Positions 1 to 8,029 of a DNA stretch of 64,000 nt are shown piece after piece. Position 1 is the stretch's first letter; every line of letters starts with the position of its first letter. The DNA comes from Sphingosinicellaceae bacterium (GTDB taxonomy: Bacteria; Pseudomonadota; Alphaproteobacteria; Sphingomonadales; Sphingomonadaceae): assembly GCA_019285715.1 (NCBI GenBank), contig CP079108.1, positions 124,001 to 188,000 of the forward strand. The letters run 5' to 3'. The position numbers were made by a program, and so were the translations under genes. The notes beneath the pieces are model-generated. The model made no database searches. It was not told the origin of the DNA and worked only from the letters and a program-made list of their open reading frames with translations.

Positions 1-205
1 CGGTGCCCTTGGGCAGGGTAACGACGCCGCGGACCATCTGGTCGGCGTGGCGCGGATCAACGTTGAGGCCGAACGCGACTTCGATGGTCTCGTCGAACTT
101 GGCGGTGGCGTTGGCCAGCACCATGCCGAGCGCGGCATCGAGGTCGTACAATTTCTCGCGGTCGACGGTGGCGGAGATCGCCTTGACCTTCTTGCTCATG
201 GCCAT
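1..205 (-). CDS. rplA: 50S ribosomal protein L1, N-terminal part (runs off the window)
   Basis: Only the first ~68 codons are inside the window; the gene continues to the left of base 1. The protein opens [10 protein letters not shown] and runs into a [13 protein letters not shown] segment and then a [14 protein letters not shown] segment, the usual N-terminal domain of L1, which binds the L1 stalk of 23S rRNA and its own mRNA. Two in-frame ATGs lie at 205 and 199; the first leaves a 4-base gap after rplK, the second a 10-base gap. It is the last visible gene of the minus-strand tRNA-Trp, secE, nusG, rplK, rplA series, so co-transcription is expected. Confidence 0.95.
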   Translation of the reverse strand, partial: MAMSKKVKAISATVDREKLYDLDAALGMVLANATAKFDETIEVAFGLNVDPRHADQMVRGVVTLPKGT

Positions 206-209
206 CGGA

Positions 210-644
210 TCAGCCCCCCACCACTTCGAGACCCATAGAGCGCGCGCTGCCCTCGATGGTCTTCATTGCCGTCTCGATGCTGTTGGCATTGAGGTCGGTC
301 ATCTTGGCTTCCGCGATCGAGCGGATCTGCGACTGGCTGATCTTGCCCGCGAACGCACCCTTGCCCGGCGTCGTGCCGCCGGCCTTCAGCCCAGCCGCCT
401 GCTTGATCAGGTAGCTGGCCGGAGCGGTCTTGGTGATGAACGAGAACGAGCGATCGGCGTAGACCGTGATCACGGTCGGGATCGGCATGCCCTTCTCGAG
501 CTCGGAGGTCTTGGCGTTGAACGCCTTGCAGAACTCCATGATGTTGACGCCGCGCTGGCCGAGCGCCGGTCCGATCGGCGGGCTGGGGTTGGCGGAACCC
601 GCCTTCACCTGCAGCTTGATGTAGCCGGTAATCTTCTTTGCCAT
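210..644 (-). CDS. rplK: 50S ribosomal protein L11
   Basis: A 144-residue protein of normal family length. It starts [20 protein letters not shown] and contains the [22 protein letters not shown] segment (quoted here as landmarks around residues 21-43) that forms the rRNA-binding core with the Pro-rich switch. L11 binds the GTPase-associated centre of 23S rRNA and is needed for RelA activation. The ATG at 644 is preceded by AGGAG about 7 bases upstream. A 75-base gap separates it from nusG, and rplA follows after 4 bases. Confidence 0.98.
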   Translation of the reverse strand: MAKKITGYIKLQVKAGSANPSPPIGPALGQRGVNIMEFCKAFNAKTSELEKGMPIPTVITVYADRSFSFITKTAPASYLIKQAAGLKAGGTTPGKGAFAGKISQSQIRSIAEAKMTDLNANSIETAMKTIEGSARSMGLEVVGG

Positions 645-719
645 GACGGCACTCCTAAATGTGGTTCAAACGACGGGCCGAAGCGCGCCTCCCACTTCCA
701 AACTTTACGAATTTTACGC

Positions 720-1262
720 TTATTTCGGCTTCTCGACTTGTTCGAAGCCGAGCTCGACCGGGGTCGCGCGCCCGAAGATCGAGACCGAGACCTTGACCCG
801 GCCGTGATCGAAATCGAGTTCCTCGACCATGCCGTTGAACGAGGCGAACGGACCGTCGAGGACCTTGACCTGGTCGCCGATATCGAAGTTGACCTTGAGC
901 TTCGGCTTGGCGGTCGGCGACACCGCGTCGTCGACCTTGGTGTTGAGGATGCGGCTGGCCTCGCTCTCGCTGATCGGCTGGGGCTTGCCCTGCGACCCGA
1001 GGAAGCCAGTGACCTTCGCGGTGTTCTTGACCAGGTGGTAGACGTCGTCGGTCATCACCAGCTTGGCGAGCACGTAGCCCGGGAAATACTTGCGGTCGCT
1101 GACGACCTTTTTACCGCGGCGGACCTCGGTGACCTTCTCGACGGGCACTTCGACCGACTCGATGAAGGCGTCGAGGCCCATCCGGGTCGCGTCGGCGACG
1201 ATCGAGTCGCGGACTTTGTTCTCGAAGCCCGAGTAAGCGTGAATGATGTACCAGCGCGACAT
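720..1262 (-). CDS. nusG: Transcription termination/antitermination factor NusG
   Basis: A 180-residue protein with the NGN domain first (SRWYIIHAYSGFENKV near the start, RKYFPGYVLAKL around residues 58-69) and a C-terminal KOW domain (DGPFASFNGMVEELD around residues 135-150). NusG binds RNA polymerase and couples it to Rho or to the ribosome through NusE/S10. Length and domain order are normal. It follows secE by 8 bases on the same strand, the conserved bacterial order. Confidence 0.98.
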   Translation of the reverse strand: MSRWYIIHAYSGFENKVRDSIVADATRMGLDAFIESVEVPVEKVTEVRRGKKVVSDRKYFPGYVLAKLVMTDDVYHLVKNTAKVTGFLGSQGKPQPISESEASRILNTKVDDAVSPTAKPKLKVNFDIGDQVKVLDGPFASFNGMVEELDFDHGRVKVSVSIFGRATPVELGFEQVEKPK

Positions 1263-1270
1263 CGTGTTCC

Positions 1271-1468
1271 CTAGTTCGCCAGCGTCAGCAGGGTTTTGAC
1301 GAACGTCCCGAGCAGCGTGTCGACACCGAGGAAGAAGACTGCAAGCACGGTGGTCATGATCAGCACCATGATCGTCGTGGTCACGGTTTCACGGCGCGTC
1401 GGCCAACTGACCTTCGCGGTTTCGGCACGCACCTGGCGTACGAACTCTCCGGGTGAAACTCTCGCCAC
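1271..1468 (-). CDS. secE: Preprotein translocase subunit SecE
   Basis: A 65-residue single-span membrane protein. An amphipathic N-terminus (SPGEFVRQVRAETAKVSWPTR) with the conserved K-V-x-W-P-x-R-x-E motif at about residues 18-26 is followed by one hydrophobic helix at about 30-50. SecE clamps SecY in the inner-membrane Sec channel. This short single-helix form is usual outside the enterobacteria. It lies between tRNA-Trp and nusG, as in most bacteria. Confidence 0.96.
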   Translation of the reverse strand: MARVSPGEFVRQVRAETAKVSWPTRRETVTTTIMVLIMTTVLAVFFLGVDTLLGTFVKTLLTLAN

Positions 1469-1524
1469 TATCGTCCTTCGTTTCCGTCCACGTCTTGCCC
1501 GTTCACGCTTCCGTCACAGCAAGA

Positions 1525-1563
1525 ACCAGCCAGCGACCCCTTCGTCCGGAGCCGCCGGCTGGT
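1525..1563 (-). other. Imperfect hairpin between tRNA-Trp and secE
   Basis: ACCAGCC at 1525-1531 pairs with GGCTGGT at 1557-1563, with further partial pairing inside. On the minus strand it lies between the 3' end of tRNA-Trp and the secE start. It has no proper U-tract, so it is more likely a processing or partial-termination stem than a full intrinsic terminator. Confidence 0.3.
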
Positions 1564-1620
1564 CCTCAAATAACTCTCGAACCTTACGCTGCAAGCCCTT
1601 GAGGCGCAAACCTCGCGGAC

Positions 1621-1696
1621 TGGCAGGAGTGGAGGGGCTCGAACCCCCGGCCCTCGGTTTTGGAGACCGATGCTCTACCAGCTGAGCTACACTCCT
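1621..1696 (-). tRNA. tRNA-Trp (anticodon CCA)
   Basis: A 76-base cloverleaf read on the minus strand. It begins AGGAGTGTAGCTCAG and has CTCCAAAA around the anticodon (CCA), a GGGTTCGAGCCC T-arm and an encoded ACTCCTGCCA 3' end. A tRNA-Trp directly upstream of secE-nusG is a widespread arrangement, which supports the identity. Confidence 0.97.
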
Positions 1697-1824
1697 CCGG
1701 TTCCGAGAGCGGGGCGTATACCCATGGCGGCCCCGAACGGCAAGGGGCTACGGGATCGCCGGGCAGCATCGCACCGGCCGGGGCTTGTCGCCGAGGCTCC
1801 GTGGCGGTAACTGCCGCCCTCCAA

Positions 1825-1898
1825 GCGGGTATAGCTCAATGGTAGAGCAGTAGCCTTCCAAGCTTCATACGAGGGTTCGATTCCCTCTACCCGCTCCA
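1825..1898 (+). tRNA. tRNA-Gly (anticodon TCC)
   Basis: A 74-base cloverleaf. It begins GCGGGTATAGCTCAATGG, has the anticodon loop CTTCCAA (TCC) and a GAGGGTTCGATTCCCTC T-arm, and ends CCCGCTCCA with CCA encoded. It is divergent from tRNA-Trp, with 128 bases between them. The first diguanylate cyclase gene follows on the same strand 62 bases later. Confidence 0.96.
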
Positions 1899-1960
1899 GC
1901 CTCCCGCCCGGTTAAGCCCGCGCTCGCCGCGCCGTTTCTTCGCCGACGCGGAGGAACACG

Positions 1961-3040
1961 ATGACCGATCAGGCAGGACTGCCGCAGGGCAGCGCGGGCG
2001 AGGCAGTCGCCGGGCGTACGCGCGGCGGACTCGGCCATCCGCGCCTGCTGCTGTTCGATTCGGTGCGCGCGATGCTGGTCGCCAGCGGCCTGCCGCCCGA
2101 AACCAGCGTCATCGACCTGCTGATGCGCCACGCCGAGGGTGACGACCCGCTGCTGTCGGCAGCCGTAAGCGAGCAACTCGCCGAGCCCGGCCTCGACCTC
2201 GCCGGTGTTGCCGCGCTGCGCCGCGCGCATTGCGGCGACCTGCCCCCGGGTGAAGTCGCGGCGCTGGTCGAGGCGGCGTACGATCAGGCCGAGGCGCTGA
2301 CGGCACGCCTGGCCGAGAGTGCCAACGATGCCGCCCGCTACGGCGAGGCGATCGCGGCCGGCGATGCGGCGCTGCGCGGCCCGGACCTGCGCGGACCCGC
2401 CCCCGACGCGGCGGCGCTGGCGCGGCTGATCGACCGGCTCGGCCAGGCGACCGCGACGATGCTGGTGGCGAACAGCCGGCTCGAGGCCGAGCTGACGCTG
2501 GCGGCACACGAATCGGCGCGGCTGCGCGACAAGCTGAGGACCGCCGAGACGGTGGCGGTGACCGATCCGCTGACCGGCGTGCTCAACCGGCGCGGCGCGT
2601 TCCGGCGGCTGGAGGCGGCACAGGCGGCATCGACGGCGCTCAGCGTCGCAATGGTCGACATCGATCATTTCAAGCGCGTCAACGACCGCTTCGGCCACGC
2701 CATGGGGGACCAGGTCCTGCGCTACGTCGCCGACCACCTCGCGCACGCGGTCGGCAAGGACGGCGCGGTCGGGCGACTCGGCGGCGAGGAGTTCGTCGTC
2801 ATGCTGCCCGGCGCCGGCCTCGACGAGGCAACCGCGGCGATCGACCGGGCGCGGGCGGCACTGGCGGCGCGGATCATCCGCCGCAGCGACGACGGCACCA
2901 GCATGGGCCGCGTCAGCTTTTCCGCCGGCACGGCGAGCGACAAGGACGGCGAGACCGCCGACGCGCTGGTCGCCCGCGCCGACGCCGCGCTGTACGACGC
3001 GAAGCGCATGGGGCGGGACCGGGTCGTGCCGGCGCGGTGA
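1961..3040 (+). CDS. GGDEF-domain diguanylate cyclase (soluble)
   Basis: A 359-residue cytoplasmic protein predicted to make cyclic di-GMP from two GTP. Residues 1-190 are a helical region of no recognised family ending in a likely coiled coil. The GGDEF domain follows: DPLTGVLNRR at 202-211, DIDHFKRVND at 233-242, and an intact active-site GGEEF at 274-278. The inhibitory RxxD I-site normally found 9 to 6 residues before GGEEF is absent, so product feedback through that site is unlikely. The ATG has GGAGG 5 bases upstream. No membrane segment or phosphoacceptor domain is visible, so the input signal is unknown. Confidence 0.9.
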   Translation: MTDQAGLPQGSAGEAVAGRTRGGLGHPRLLLFDSVRAMLVASGLPPETSVIDLLMRHAEGDDPLLSAAVSEQLAEPGLDLAGVAALRRAHCGDLPPGEVAALVEAAYDQAEALTARLAESANDAARYGEAIAAGDAALRGPDLRGPAPDAAALARLIDRLGQATATMLVANSRLEAELTLAAHESARLRDKLRTAETVAVTDPLTGVLNRRGAFRRLEAAQAASTALSVAMVDIDHFKRVNDRFGHAMGDQVLRYVADHLAHAVGKDGAVGRLGGEEFVVMLPGAGLDEATAAIDRARAALAARIIRRSDDGTSMGRVSFSAGTASDKDGETADALVARADAALYDAKRMGRDRVVPAR

Positions 3041-3203
3041 GTTGCTGGGAATGGCCCTGGCGGGGAAATTGCCGCCTTGCCCGGCAAGCTTGGTCTCGCC
3101 AGCCGTATCTGACGTTGGCGAAGGTTGCCGGCGCGCCGACGCTTTCCCTCCGCACCGGTCCGCGCCTATGACCCTCCTTCGCGCACGCACCGCTGGAGGA
3201 ACG

Positions 3204-3830
3204 ATGACCGTCGACGAGATCATGGGGCTCGCGCCCGTCGTGCCGGTGCTGGTGATCGACGATGCCGGCAGCGCGGGCGAGCTGGCGAAGGCCCTCGTCG
3301 CGGGCGGCATCGCGGCGCTGGAGGTGACGCTGCGCACTCCCGCGGCACTCGACGCGATCCGCGCGATGGCGGCGATCCCGGGTGCGGTGCCGGGCGCGGG
3401 CACGGTGCTCAACGCCGACGACGCGCGGCGTGCGGTCGATGCGGGAGCGCGCTTCCTGGTCAGCCCGGGGCTGAGCGAAGGCGTGGCGCGCGCCGCGCTC
3501 GATCTCGGCGTGCCGCTGCTGGCGGGTGTCGCGACCGGCACCGAGATCATGCGTGGGCTCGACCTCGGGCTGACGCGCTTCAAGTTCTTCCCCGCCGAGA
3601 CCAGCGGCGGCGCGGCGGCGGTGGCGGCGTTCGGCGGGCCGTTCGCGCAGGTGCTGTTCTGCCCGACCGGGGGCATCACCGCGGGGACCGCGCCGGGCTA
3701 CCTCAAGCTCGCCAACGTCGCCTGTGTCGGTGGCAGCTGGCTCGCGCCGCGCGGCCTGGTCGCGTCCGGAGACTGGAGCGCCATCACCGCACTCGCCCGG
3801 ACCGCGGCGGGGCTGTCGTCCGCGATCTGA
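3204..3830 (+). CDS. eda: 2-dehydro-3-deoxy-phosphogluconate (KDPG) aldolase
   Basis: A 208-residue class I aldolase of the KDPG/KHG family, which cleaves KDPG to pyruvate and glyceraldehyde 3-phosphate in the Entner-Doudoroff pathway. The catalytic Glu lies in ALEVTLRTP (E40) and the Schiff-base Lys in TRFKFFPAE (K127); a CPTGG phosphate-binding loop follows. The frame is open further upstream with another ATG at 3168. The ATG at 3204 is chosen because GGAGGA lies 4 bases before it and the protein then has normal family length. It stands alone, without edd or zwf beside it. Confidence 0.9.
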   Translation: MTVDEIMGLAPVVPVLVIDDAGSAGELAKALVAGGIAALEVTLRTPAALDAIRAMAAIPGAVPGAGTVLNADDARRAVDAGARFLVSPGLSEGVARAALDLGVPLLAGVATGTEIMRGLDLGLTRFKFFPAETSGGAAAVAAFGGPFAQVLFCPTGGITAGTAPGYLKLANVACVGGSWLAPRGLVASGDWSAITALARTAAGLSSAI

Positions 3831-3838
3831 CAAGAAAG

Positions 3839-3924
3839 TGGTGGAGGGGGTTGGATTTGAACCAACGTAGGGCGAACCCGGCAGATTTACAGTCTGCTGC
3901 CATTGACCGCTCGGCCACCCCTCC
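3839..3924 (-). tRNA. tRNA-Tyr (anticodon GTA)
   Basis: An 86-base class II tRNA on the minus strand with a long variable arm. The acceptor stem GGAGGGG pairs with CCCCTCC before ACCA. The anticodon loop ACTGTAAAT holds GTA and the T-arm reads TTGGTTCAAATCCAA. The encoded CCA ends at 3839, 9 bases after the eda stop codon on the opposite strand. Confidence 0.97.
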
Positions 3925-4051
3925 ACGGGGCTCGCAGGCGACCGGGGCCGCTGCGAGCGCGGGTTAGTGGCGAAAGCGCCCCGCACTGTCAACGTCTCCG
4001 GCAACGCCCTCACGGCTAGCGGCACGCCCTGAACCCCGCTAGGCAGCGGCG

Positions 4052-4813
4052 ATGGGCCGAAGACCACATCCGCGAAACGCTGCCGGGCAGAAAAGCCAGT
4101 ACCCCCGCCTTTATGGCCGCCACGCCGTGATCGCGGCGCTGTCGAACCCCGAGCGCGTCCACCGCAAGCTCCACATCACCCACGCCGCGATGAAGGCGCT
4201 GGAGGCGGACTACGACCTGCCCAAGGGCTTCAACGTCCAGTACGGCGACGACGCCGACCTCGGCCGGCTGGTCCCCGCCGATGCGCCGCACCAGGGCCTC
4301 GTGCTCGAGGTCGAGCCGCTCGAGGCGCCGTACCTCGGGGATATTCTCGCCCTCGATACCGGCAACCGCGCTCTGGTCGTGCTCGACCAGGTCACCGATC
4401 CGCACAATGTCGGCGCCATCCTGCGCTCGGCGGCGGCATTCGGCGCGGTCGCGATCGTCACCCAGGATCGCAACTCACCCAGCGAATCGGGATCGCTGGC
4501 GCGTGCGGCCTCGGGCGCACTCGAACTGGTGCCGTGGGTCCGCGTGGTCAACCTGGCGCGCGCGCTCGGCGAGATCGGCGACGCCGGCTACTGGCGCATC
4601 GGCCTCGACGGGGCCGCGACCCGCACCATCGAGCAGGCGCTGGCCGACACCAAGCCCGCGTTGGTGTTCGGGGCCGAGGGCGAGGGCTTGCGCCACAACA
4701 CCGCCGAGCATTGCGACGAGATCGCCAAGCTGCCGATTGCCGCGGCGATGGAAAGCCTCAACGTGTCCAACGCCGCCGCGATCGCGCTCTACGCGGCGGC
4801 GCGCCGGGGGTGA
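4052..4813 (+). CDS. rlmB: 23S rRNA (guanosine-2'-O)-methyltransferase RlmB (SpoU/TrmH family)
   Basis: A 253-residue SPOUT-class methyltransferase. A substrate-binding N-terminal part opens with YGRHAVIAAL at about 21-30. The knotted catalytic domain carries the SpoU motifs: VTDPHNVGAILRSA (motif 1, near 114-127), LVFGAEGEGL (motif 2) and LNVSNAAAIALY close to the C-terminus (motif 3). The family methylates the 2'-OH of G2251 in the 23S P-loop. Assignment to RlmB rather than a general TrmH-like enzyme rests on length and the N-terminal domain. It converges on the AI-2E permease across a REP-like repeat. Confidence 0.88.
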   Translation: MGRRPHPRNAAGQKSQYPRLYGRHAVIAALSNPERVHRKLHITHAAMKALEADYDLPKGFNVQYGDDADLGRLVPADAPHQGLVLEVEPLEAPYLGDILALDTGNRALVVLDQVTDPHNVGAILRSAAAFGAVAIVTQDRNSPSESGSLARAASGALELVPWVRVVNLARALGEIGDAGYWRIGLDGAATRTIEQALADTKPALVFGAEGEGLRHNTAEHCDEIAKLPIAAAMESLNVSNAAAIALYAAARRG

Positions 4814-4847
4814 GGGCGGGGAGAGGTTCTCCTCCCGAGGCCCCGTT

Positions 4848-4932
4848 GTCATCCCGGGCTTGACCCGGGACCCAGCTAACCCAGCGCTCGGACTCCGGGG
4901 TCAGCTGGGTTCCGGGTCAAGCCCGGGATGAC
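4848..4932. repeat. REP-like inverted repeat between convergent genes
   Basis: Two long arms, GTCATCCCGGGCTTGACCCG and its near-exact complement ending CGGGATGAC, flank a short centre. The arms are about 35 bases. It sits in the gap between rlmB (+) and the AI-2E permease (-), where both transcripts end, and can form a large hairpin on either strand. Confidence 0.85.
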
Positions 4933-4941
4933 AAATCGGGG

Positions 4942-5985
4942 TTAAGCCTCCCCGCCCAGCGGCTCGTCGTCGCCGAGGTACAGCCGCCGCACCAGCACCA
5001 GCACGACCACCGTCAGCGGCGTCGCCAGCAGCACGCCCACCGGCCCGAACAGGATGCCCGCCGCGATCAGCGAGAAGATCGTCAGCGCCGGCGGCAGGTC
5101 GACCATCTTCTTCTGCAGCAGCGGCATCACGAGATTGCCCTGCAGCTGCTGCACGCCGATCAGCACCGCCAGCGTCCACAGCCCGGTGTCGGTGCCCTGG
5201 CTGAAGCCGAGGATGGTCGCCGGGATCACCGCCACGAAGGTGCCGAGATAGGGTACGAATTCGGCCAGCCCCGCGACCAGTCCGATGGCGAGCGCCGCCG
5301 GTACGCCGACGATCGCGAGCCCGATCGCGGTGCCGACACCGACGAAGACCATGCCGTAGGCCTGGCCCTTGAGCCAGCCGCGGAGCGAGGCGGCGACGGC
5401 ATCGAAGGTCTCGATGGTCTGCGCCTGCCCGCGTCGCGGGATCAGCCGGACTAGCCCGCCGCCGTACAGGCCGGGCTGGGCGGCGAGATACAGCCCGCCG
5501 ACGATGACCACCGCCAGCCCCGAAAGGATGCCGCCGCCGATACTGATCGCGCTGGTCAGCAGGGCGACGATATTGGCGCTGCTCGGCGCGAATTCCTGGG
5601 CGCGGGCAAGCAACGTCGCGCCGATCGTCGACTGGCCGAGGCGCTGTTGCACCGCCGCCCAGGCCGCGGGCAGTCGCTGGATGAGTTCGGAGAACTGCGC
5701 CGTCATCGTCGCCCCGAAGAACCAGAAGGCGCCGCCGAGAACCAGCGCGATGATCAATACCGTCAAGGTCAGCGCGGCCGCATAGGGCATCGGGAAGCGA
5801 CGCCGGATCACATTGGCAATGGTGACGAGGATCAACGCGGTCAGCGCGCACGCGAACAACAGCAGCAAAAGGTCGACGAGCCGCCACAGCAGGTAGGCCG
5901 CCGCAGTCGTGGCCAGCACGATGACGCAGGCCTGGAAGATCCGGCGGTCGAAGCTGCGCTCGGCGCGCGGAGTATCATTCGGCAT
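4942..5985 (-). CDS. AI-2E/PerM family membrane transporter
   Basis: A 347-residue polytopic inner-membrane protein. Hydrophobic helices lie at about 17-58 and 67-90. A soluble stretch follows (about 95-145), then further helices through to about 335, the layout of the AI-2E exporter/permease family (TqsA, PerM/YhhT). The late motif FVPYLGTFVAVIPA (near 240-253) is typical. Substrates vary in this family and cannot be inferred here. The ATG at 5985 has AAGGAA 9 bases upstream. It is divergent from the mucR-like gene across a 402-base gap. Confidence 0.85.
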   Translation of the reverse strand: MPNDTPRAERSFDRRIFQACVIVLATTAAAYLLWRLVDLLLLLFACALTALILVTIANVIRRRFPMPYAAALTLTVLIIALVLGGAFWFFGATMTAQFSELIQRLPAAWAAVQQRLGQSTIGATLLARAQEFAPSSANIVALLTSAISIGGGILSGLAVVIVGGLYLAAQPGLYGGGLVRLIPRRGQAQTIETFDAVAASLRGWLKGQAYGMVFVGVGTAIGLAIVGVPAALAIGLVAGLAEFVPYLGTFVAVIPATILGFSQGTDTGLWTLAVLIGVQQLQGNLVMPLLQKKMVDLPPALTIFSLIAAGILFGPVGVLLATPLTVVVLVLVRRLYLGDDEPLGGEA

Positions 5986-6387
5986 CTATGGCGGTTCCTT
6001 GCTGCACGCGCGCCGTGCCCGCGGGTCATAACGCGCCTCCAGGTAAAATGCAGCAATGCCCGCGTAGGGTACCGTAAGGCCTCGTTTACCGATCGCGAAA
6101 CGTCACGACAGCTTGCCGAGCGGATTGCACGGCCCGAGTGTTCCAGCGGGCCGAATTGGCAGTTGATGGTTTATCGGGGATGAACAGTCTTCGGGGTCAT
6201 TCGGACACCGTTTCGAGGTAGTGGATTGCACCGCACGACTGAATGTTCATTTGTTCATTTTGGTGGCTGTTGTACCGAATCGTGGTTTAAGGCCGCACTG
6301 TACTTGACGTTTCGGGTAAAGCAGGGTGTATGTCGCGCCGTTGGCACCACTGACGGTGCGACGCGCATTTTTATCAAGGTTTTTCGA
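5986..6387. promoter_or_regulatory. 402-base divergent intergenic region upstream of the MucR-type gene
   Basis: No gene is seen here. The region becomes AT-richer towards the mucR side. It holds a perfect 8-base tandem repeat, TGTTCATT twice at 6244-6259, and an AT-rich tract. Ros/MucR proteins bind AT-rich DNA and commonly repress their own genes, so this is a plausible autoregulatory region; that is inference. Confidence 0.5.
6304..6332 (+). promoter_or_regulatory. Candidate housekeeping promoter for the MucR-type gene
   Basis: TTGACG at 6304-6309 and TGTATG at 6327-6332 are separated by 17 bases, close to an alphaproteobacterial sigma-70 promoter. It would give a 5' leader of roughly 45-50 bases before the ATG at 6388. 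Confidence 0.45.
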
Positions 6388-6873
6388 ATGGATACCACGC
6401 AGCAGCAGGATCTTACCGAGCTGACCGTCGAGCTACTGTCGGCTTTTGTCGCGAACAATGCTGTCCGCAGCGATGACCTGCCCGCATTGATCGCCTCGAC
6501 CCACGCCGCGCTGTCGGGACTGACGGCAACGACTGCCGAGCCGGCCGCCAGCCCGGACCAGCATCAGCCCGCGGTAACGGCGCGCAAGTCGCTCGCCAAT
6601 CGCGACTTCATCATCTCGCTGATCGACGGCAAGCCCTACAAGAGCTTGAAGCGTCACCTGACCGGTCACGGCCTGACCCCGGAAGAGTATCGCGCCCGCT
6701 ACGGCCTCGCCGCTACCTATCCGATGGTTGCGCCGGGCTATTCGGACGCGCGCCGTGAAGTCGCCAAGCGTCTCGGCCTCGGCCGCAAGCCGCGCGCCGC
6801 TCCCGTCGAGGAAGCCGCACCGACACCGACTCCTCGCAAGCCGCGCGCCAAGAAGGACGCGACCCCGGCCTGA
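6388..6873 (+). CDS. MucR/Ros-family transcriptional regulator (zinc-finger cysteine missing)
   Basis: A 161-residue DNA-binding protein. The N-terminal 60 residues are helical (oligomerisation region in the family). The Ros/MucR core follows: DFIISLIDGKPYKSLKRHL, then GLTPEEYRARYGL and YPMVAPGYSDARREVAKRLGLG. The position that holds the first zinc-binding Cys in classical MucR (YIVCLEDGK) is Ser here, and no other Cys is present, so the canonical Cys2His2 finger cannot form. A basic Pro/Lys tail ends the protein. The family acts as H-NS-like repressors of cell-cycle, exopolysaccharide and motility genes. The ATG at 6388 is preferred to an upstream frame extension because of the promoter and the AAGG before it. 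Confidence 0.88.
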   Translation: MDTTQQQDLTELTVELLSAFVANNAVRSDDLPALIASTHAALSGLTATTAEPAASPDQHQPAVTARKSLANRDFIISLIDGKPYKSLKRHLTGHGLTPEEYRARYGLAATYPMVAPGYSDARREVAKRLGLGRKPRAAPVEEAAPTPTPRKPRAKKDATPA

Positions 6874-6897
6874 GGGTTTCGGCTTAATACCGGACCT

Positions 6898-6988
6898 GTC
6901 CTCCCGGCGAATGCCGGGTCCCAGTTGCGTCACGGACTCAAAGATTGAGTTCGCGGGGTAACTGGGTCCCGGTGTTCGCCGGGATGAC
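6898..6988. repeat. REP-like inverted repeat between convergent genes
   Basis: The left arm GTCCTCCCGGCGAATGCCGG with CCCAGTT is mirrored by AACTGGGTCCCGGTGTTCGC and CGGGATGAC. It sits between the 3' ends of the mucR-like gene (+) and accA (-). It is a different sequence subtype from the copy at 4848 but has the same outer GTCxTCCCG/CGGGATGAC ends. Confidence 0.82.
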
Positions 6989-7052
6989 TATTTGCGGCCG
7001 GGACGACAGTCCTAGGCCAGGACGACTATCGGTCTGAGAACCACGCGCGCGG

Positions 7053-7997
7053 TTAAAGCCCGCGCCCCATCTGCAGGAACTTGTCGCGGCGTTGCTTGCG
7101 CAGCGCCTTCGCGTCGAGCCCGTCCATTCCCGCCAGCTCCTCGGCAATCGCCGTACCCAGCCGCGTCATCGCGGTGGCGGGGTCGCGGTGCGCGCCGCCG
7201 GTCGGCTCGTAGACGATGCGGTCGATGACGCCGAGGCGCAACAGGTCGGCGGCGGTGATTTTCATCGCCTGCGCCGCATCCGCCGCGCGGCCCGCCTCGC
7301 CGCGCCACAGGATCGAGGCGCAGCCCTCCGGCGAGATCACGGCATAGACGGCATGCTCGAACATCAGCACGCGGTTGGCCGCCGCTAGCGCCACTGCGCC
7401 GCCCGATCCGCCCTCGCCGACGATTGCGGCGACCATCGGCACCGGCAGGTCGAGGCAGGCCTGGGTGGCGCGCGCGATCGCTTCCGCCTGCCCGCGCTCC
7501 TCGGCATCGAGGCCCGGGAACGCGCCCGAAGTATCGACCAGCGTCACCACCGGCAGCCCGAAGCGCCCGGCCAGCTCCATCAGGCGCGTCGCCTTGCGGT
7601 AGCCCTCAGGGCGTCCCATGCCGAAGTTGTGCTTGACCCGGCTGGTCGTGTCGTTGCCCTTTTCATGGCCGATGACGACGACCGCGCGGCCCGCCATCCG
7701 CCCCATGCCGCCGACGATCGCCGCGTCCTCGCCGAAGCCGCGGTCGCCCGCCATTGGCACGAAGTCCTCGACCAGTGCCGCGACATAATCCTTGAAGTGC
7801 GGGCGCGATGGGTGCCGTGCGACCTGCATGCGCTGCACCGGGGTCAGCCGCGCGTAGAGATCGGCGAGCGCCCGGTTGACGCGCTCCTCGAGCCGCGGCG
7901 CCTCGGCGAGTGCGTCCGGGCCGCCCGACGCACGCAAGGCAGCAGCGCTGTCGGCGAGCGCCGCGACCGGTTTCTCGAAGTCGAGCCATTCGTTCAT
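7053..7997 (-). CDS. accA: Acetyl-CoA carboxylase carboxyltransferase subunit alpha
   Basis: A 314-residue protein of normal length. It catalyses, with AccD, the transfer of carboxyl from biotin-BCCP to acetyl-CoA, giving malonyl-CoA for fatty-acid synthesis. Landmarks are DFEKPVAAL at the start, GHEKGNDTTSRVKHNFGM (about 116-133), the GFYRKA-like PEGYRKATRLM, DTSGAFPGLDAEERGQ and the oxyanion-hole GEGGSGGAVAL. The open frame extends 12 codons upstream, but MNEWLDFEKP at 7997 is the usual start. The stop faces the mucR-like gene across a REP-like repeat. Confidence 0.96.
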   Translation of the reverse strand: MNEWLDFEKPVAALADSAAALRASGGPDALAEAPRLEERVNRALADLYARLTPVQRMQVARHPSRPHFKDYVAALVEDFVPMAGDRGFGEDAAIVGGMGRMAGRAVVVIGHEKGNDTTSRVKHNFGMGRPEGYRKATRLMELAGRFGLPVVTLVDTSGAFPGLDAEERGQAEAIARATQACLDLPVPMVAAIVGEGGSGGAVALAAANRVLMFEHAVYAVISPEGCASILWRGEAGRAADAAQAMKITAADLLRLGVIDRIVYEPTGGAHRDPATAMTRLGTAIAEELAGMDGLDAKALRKQRRDKFLQMGRGL

Positions 7998-8029
7998 GGT
8001 CGCGTCATTAGACCGGCCCGCCCCAGTTC

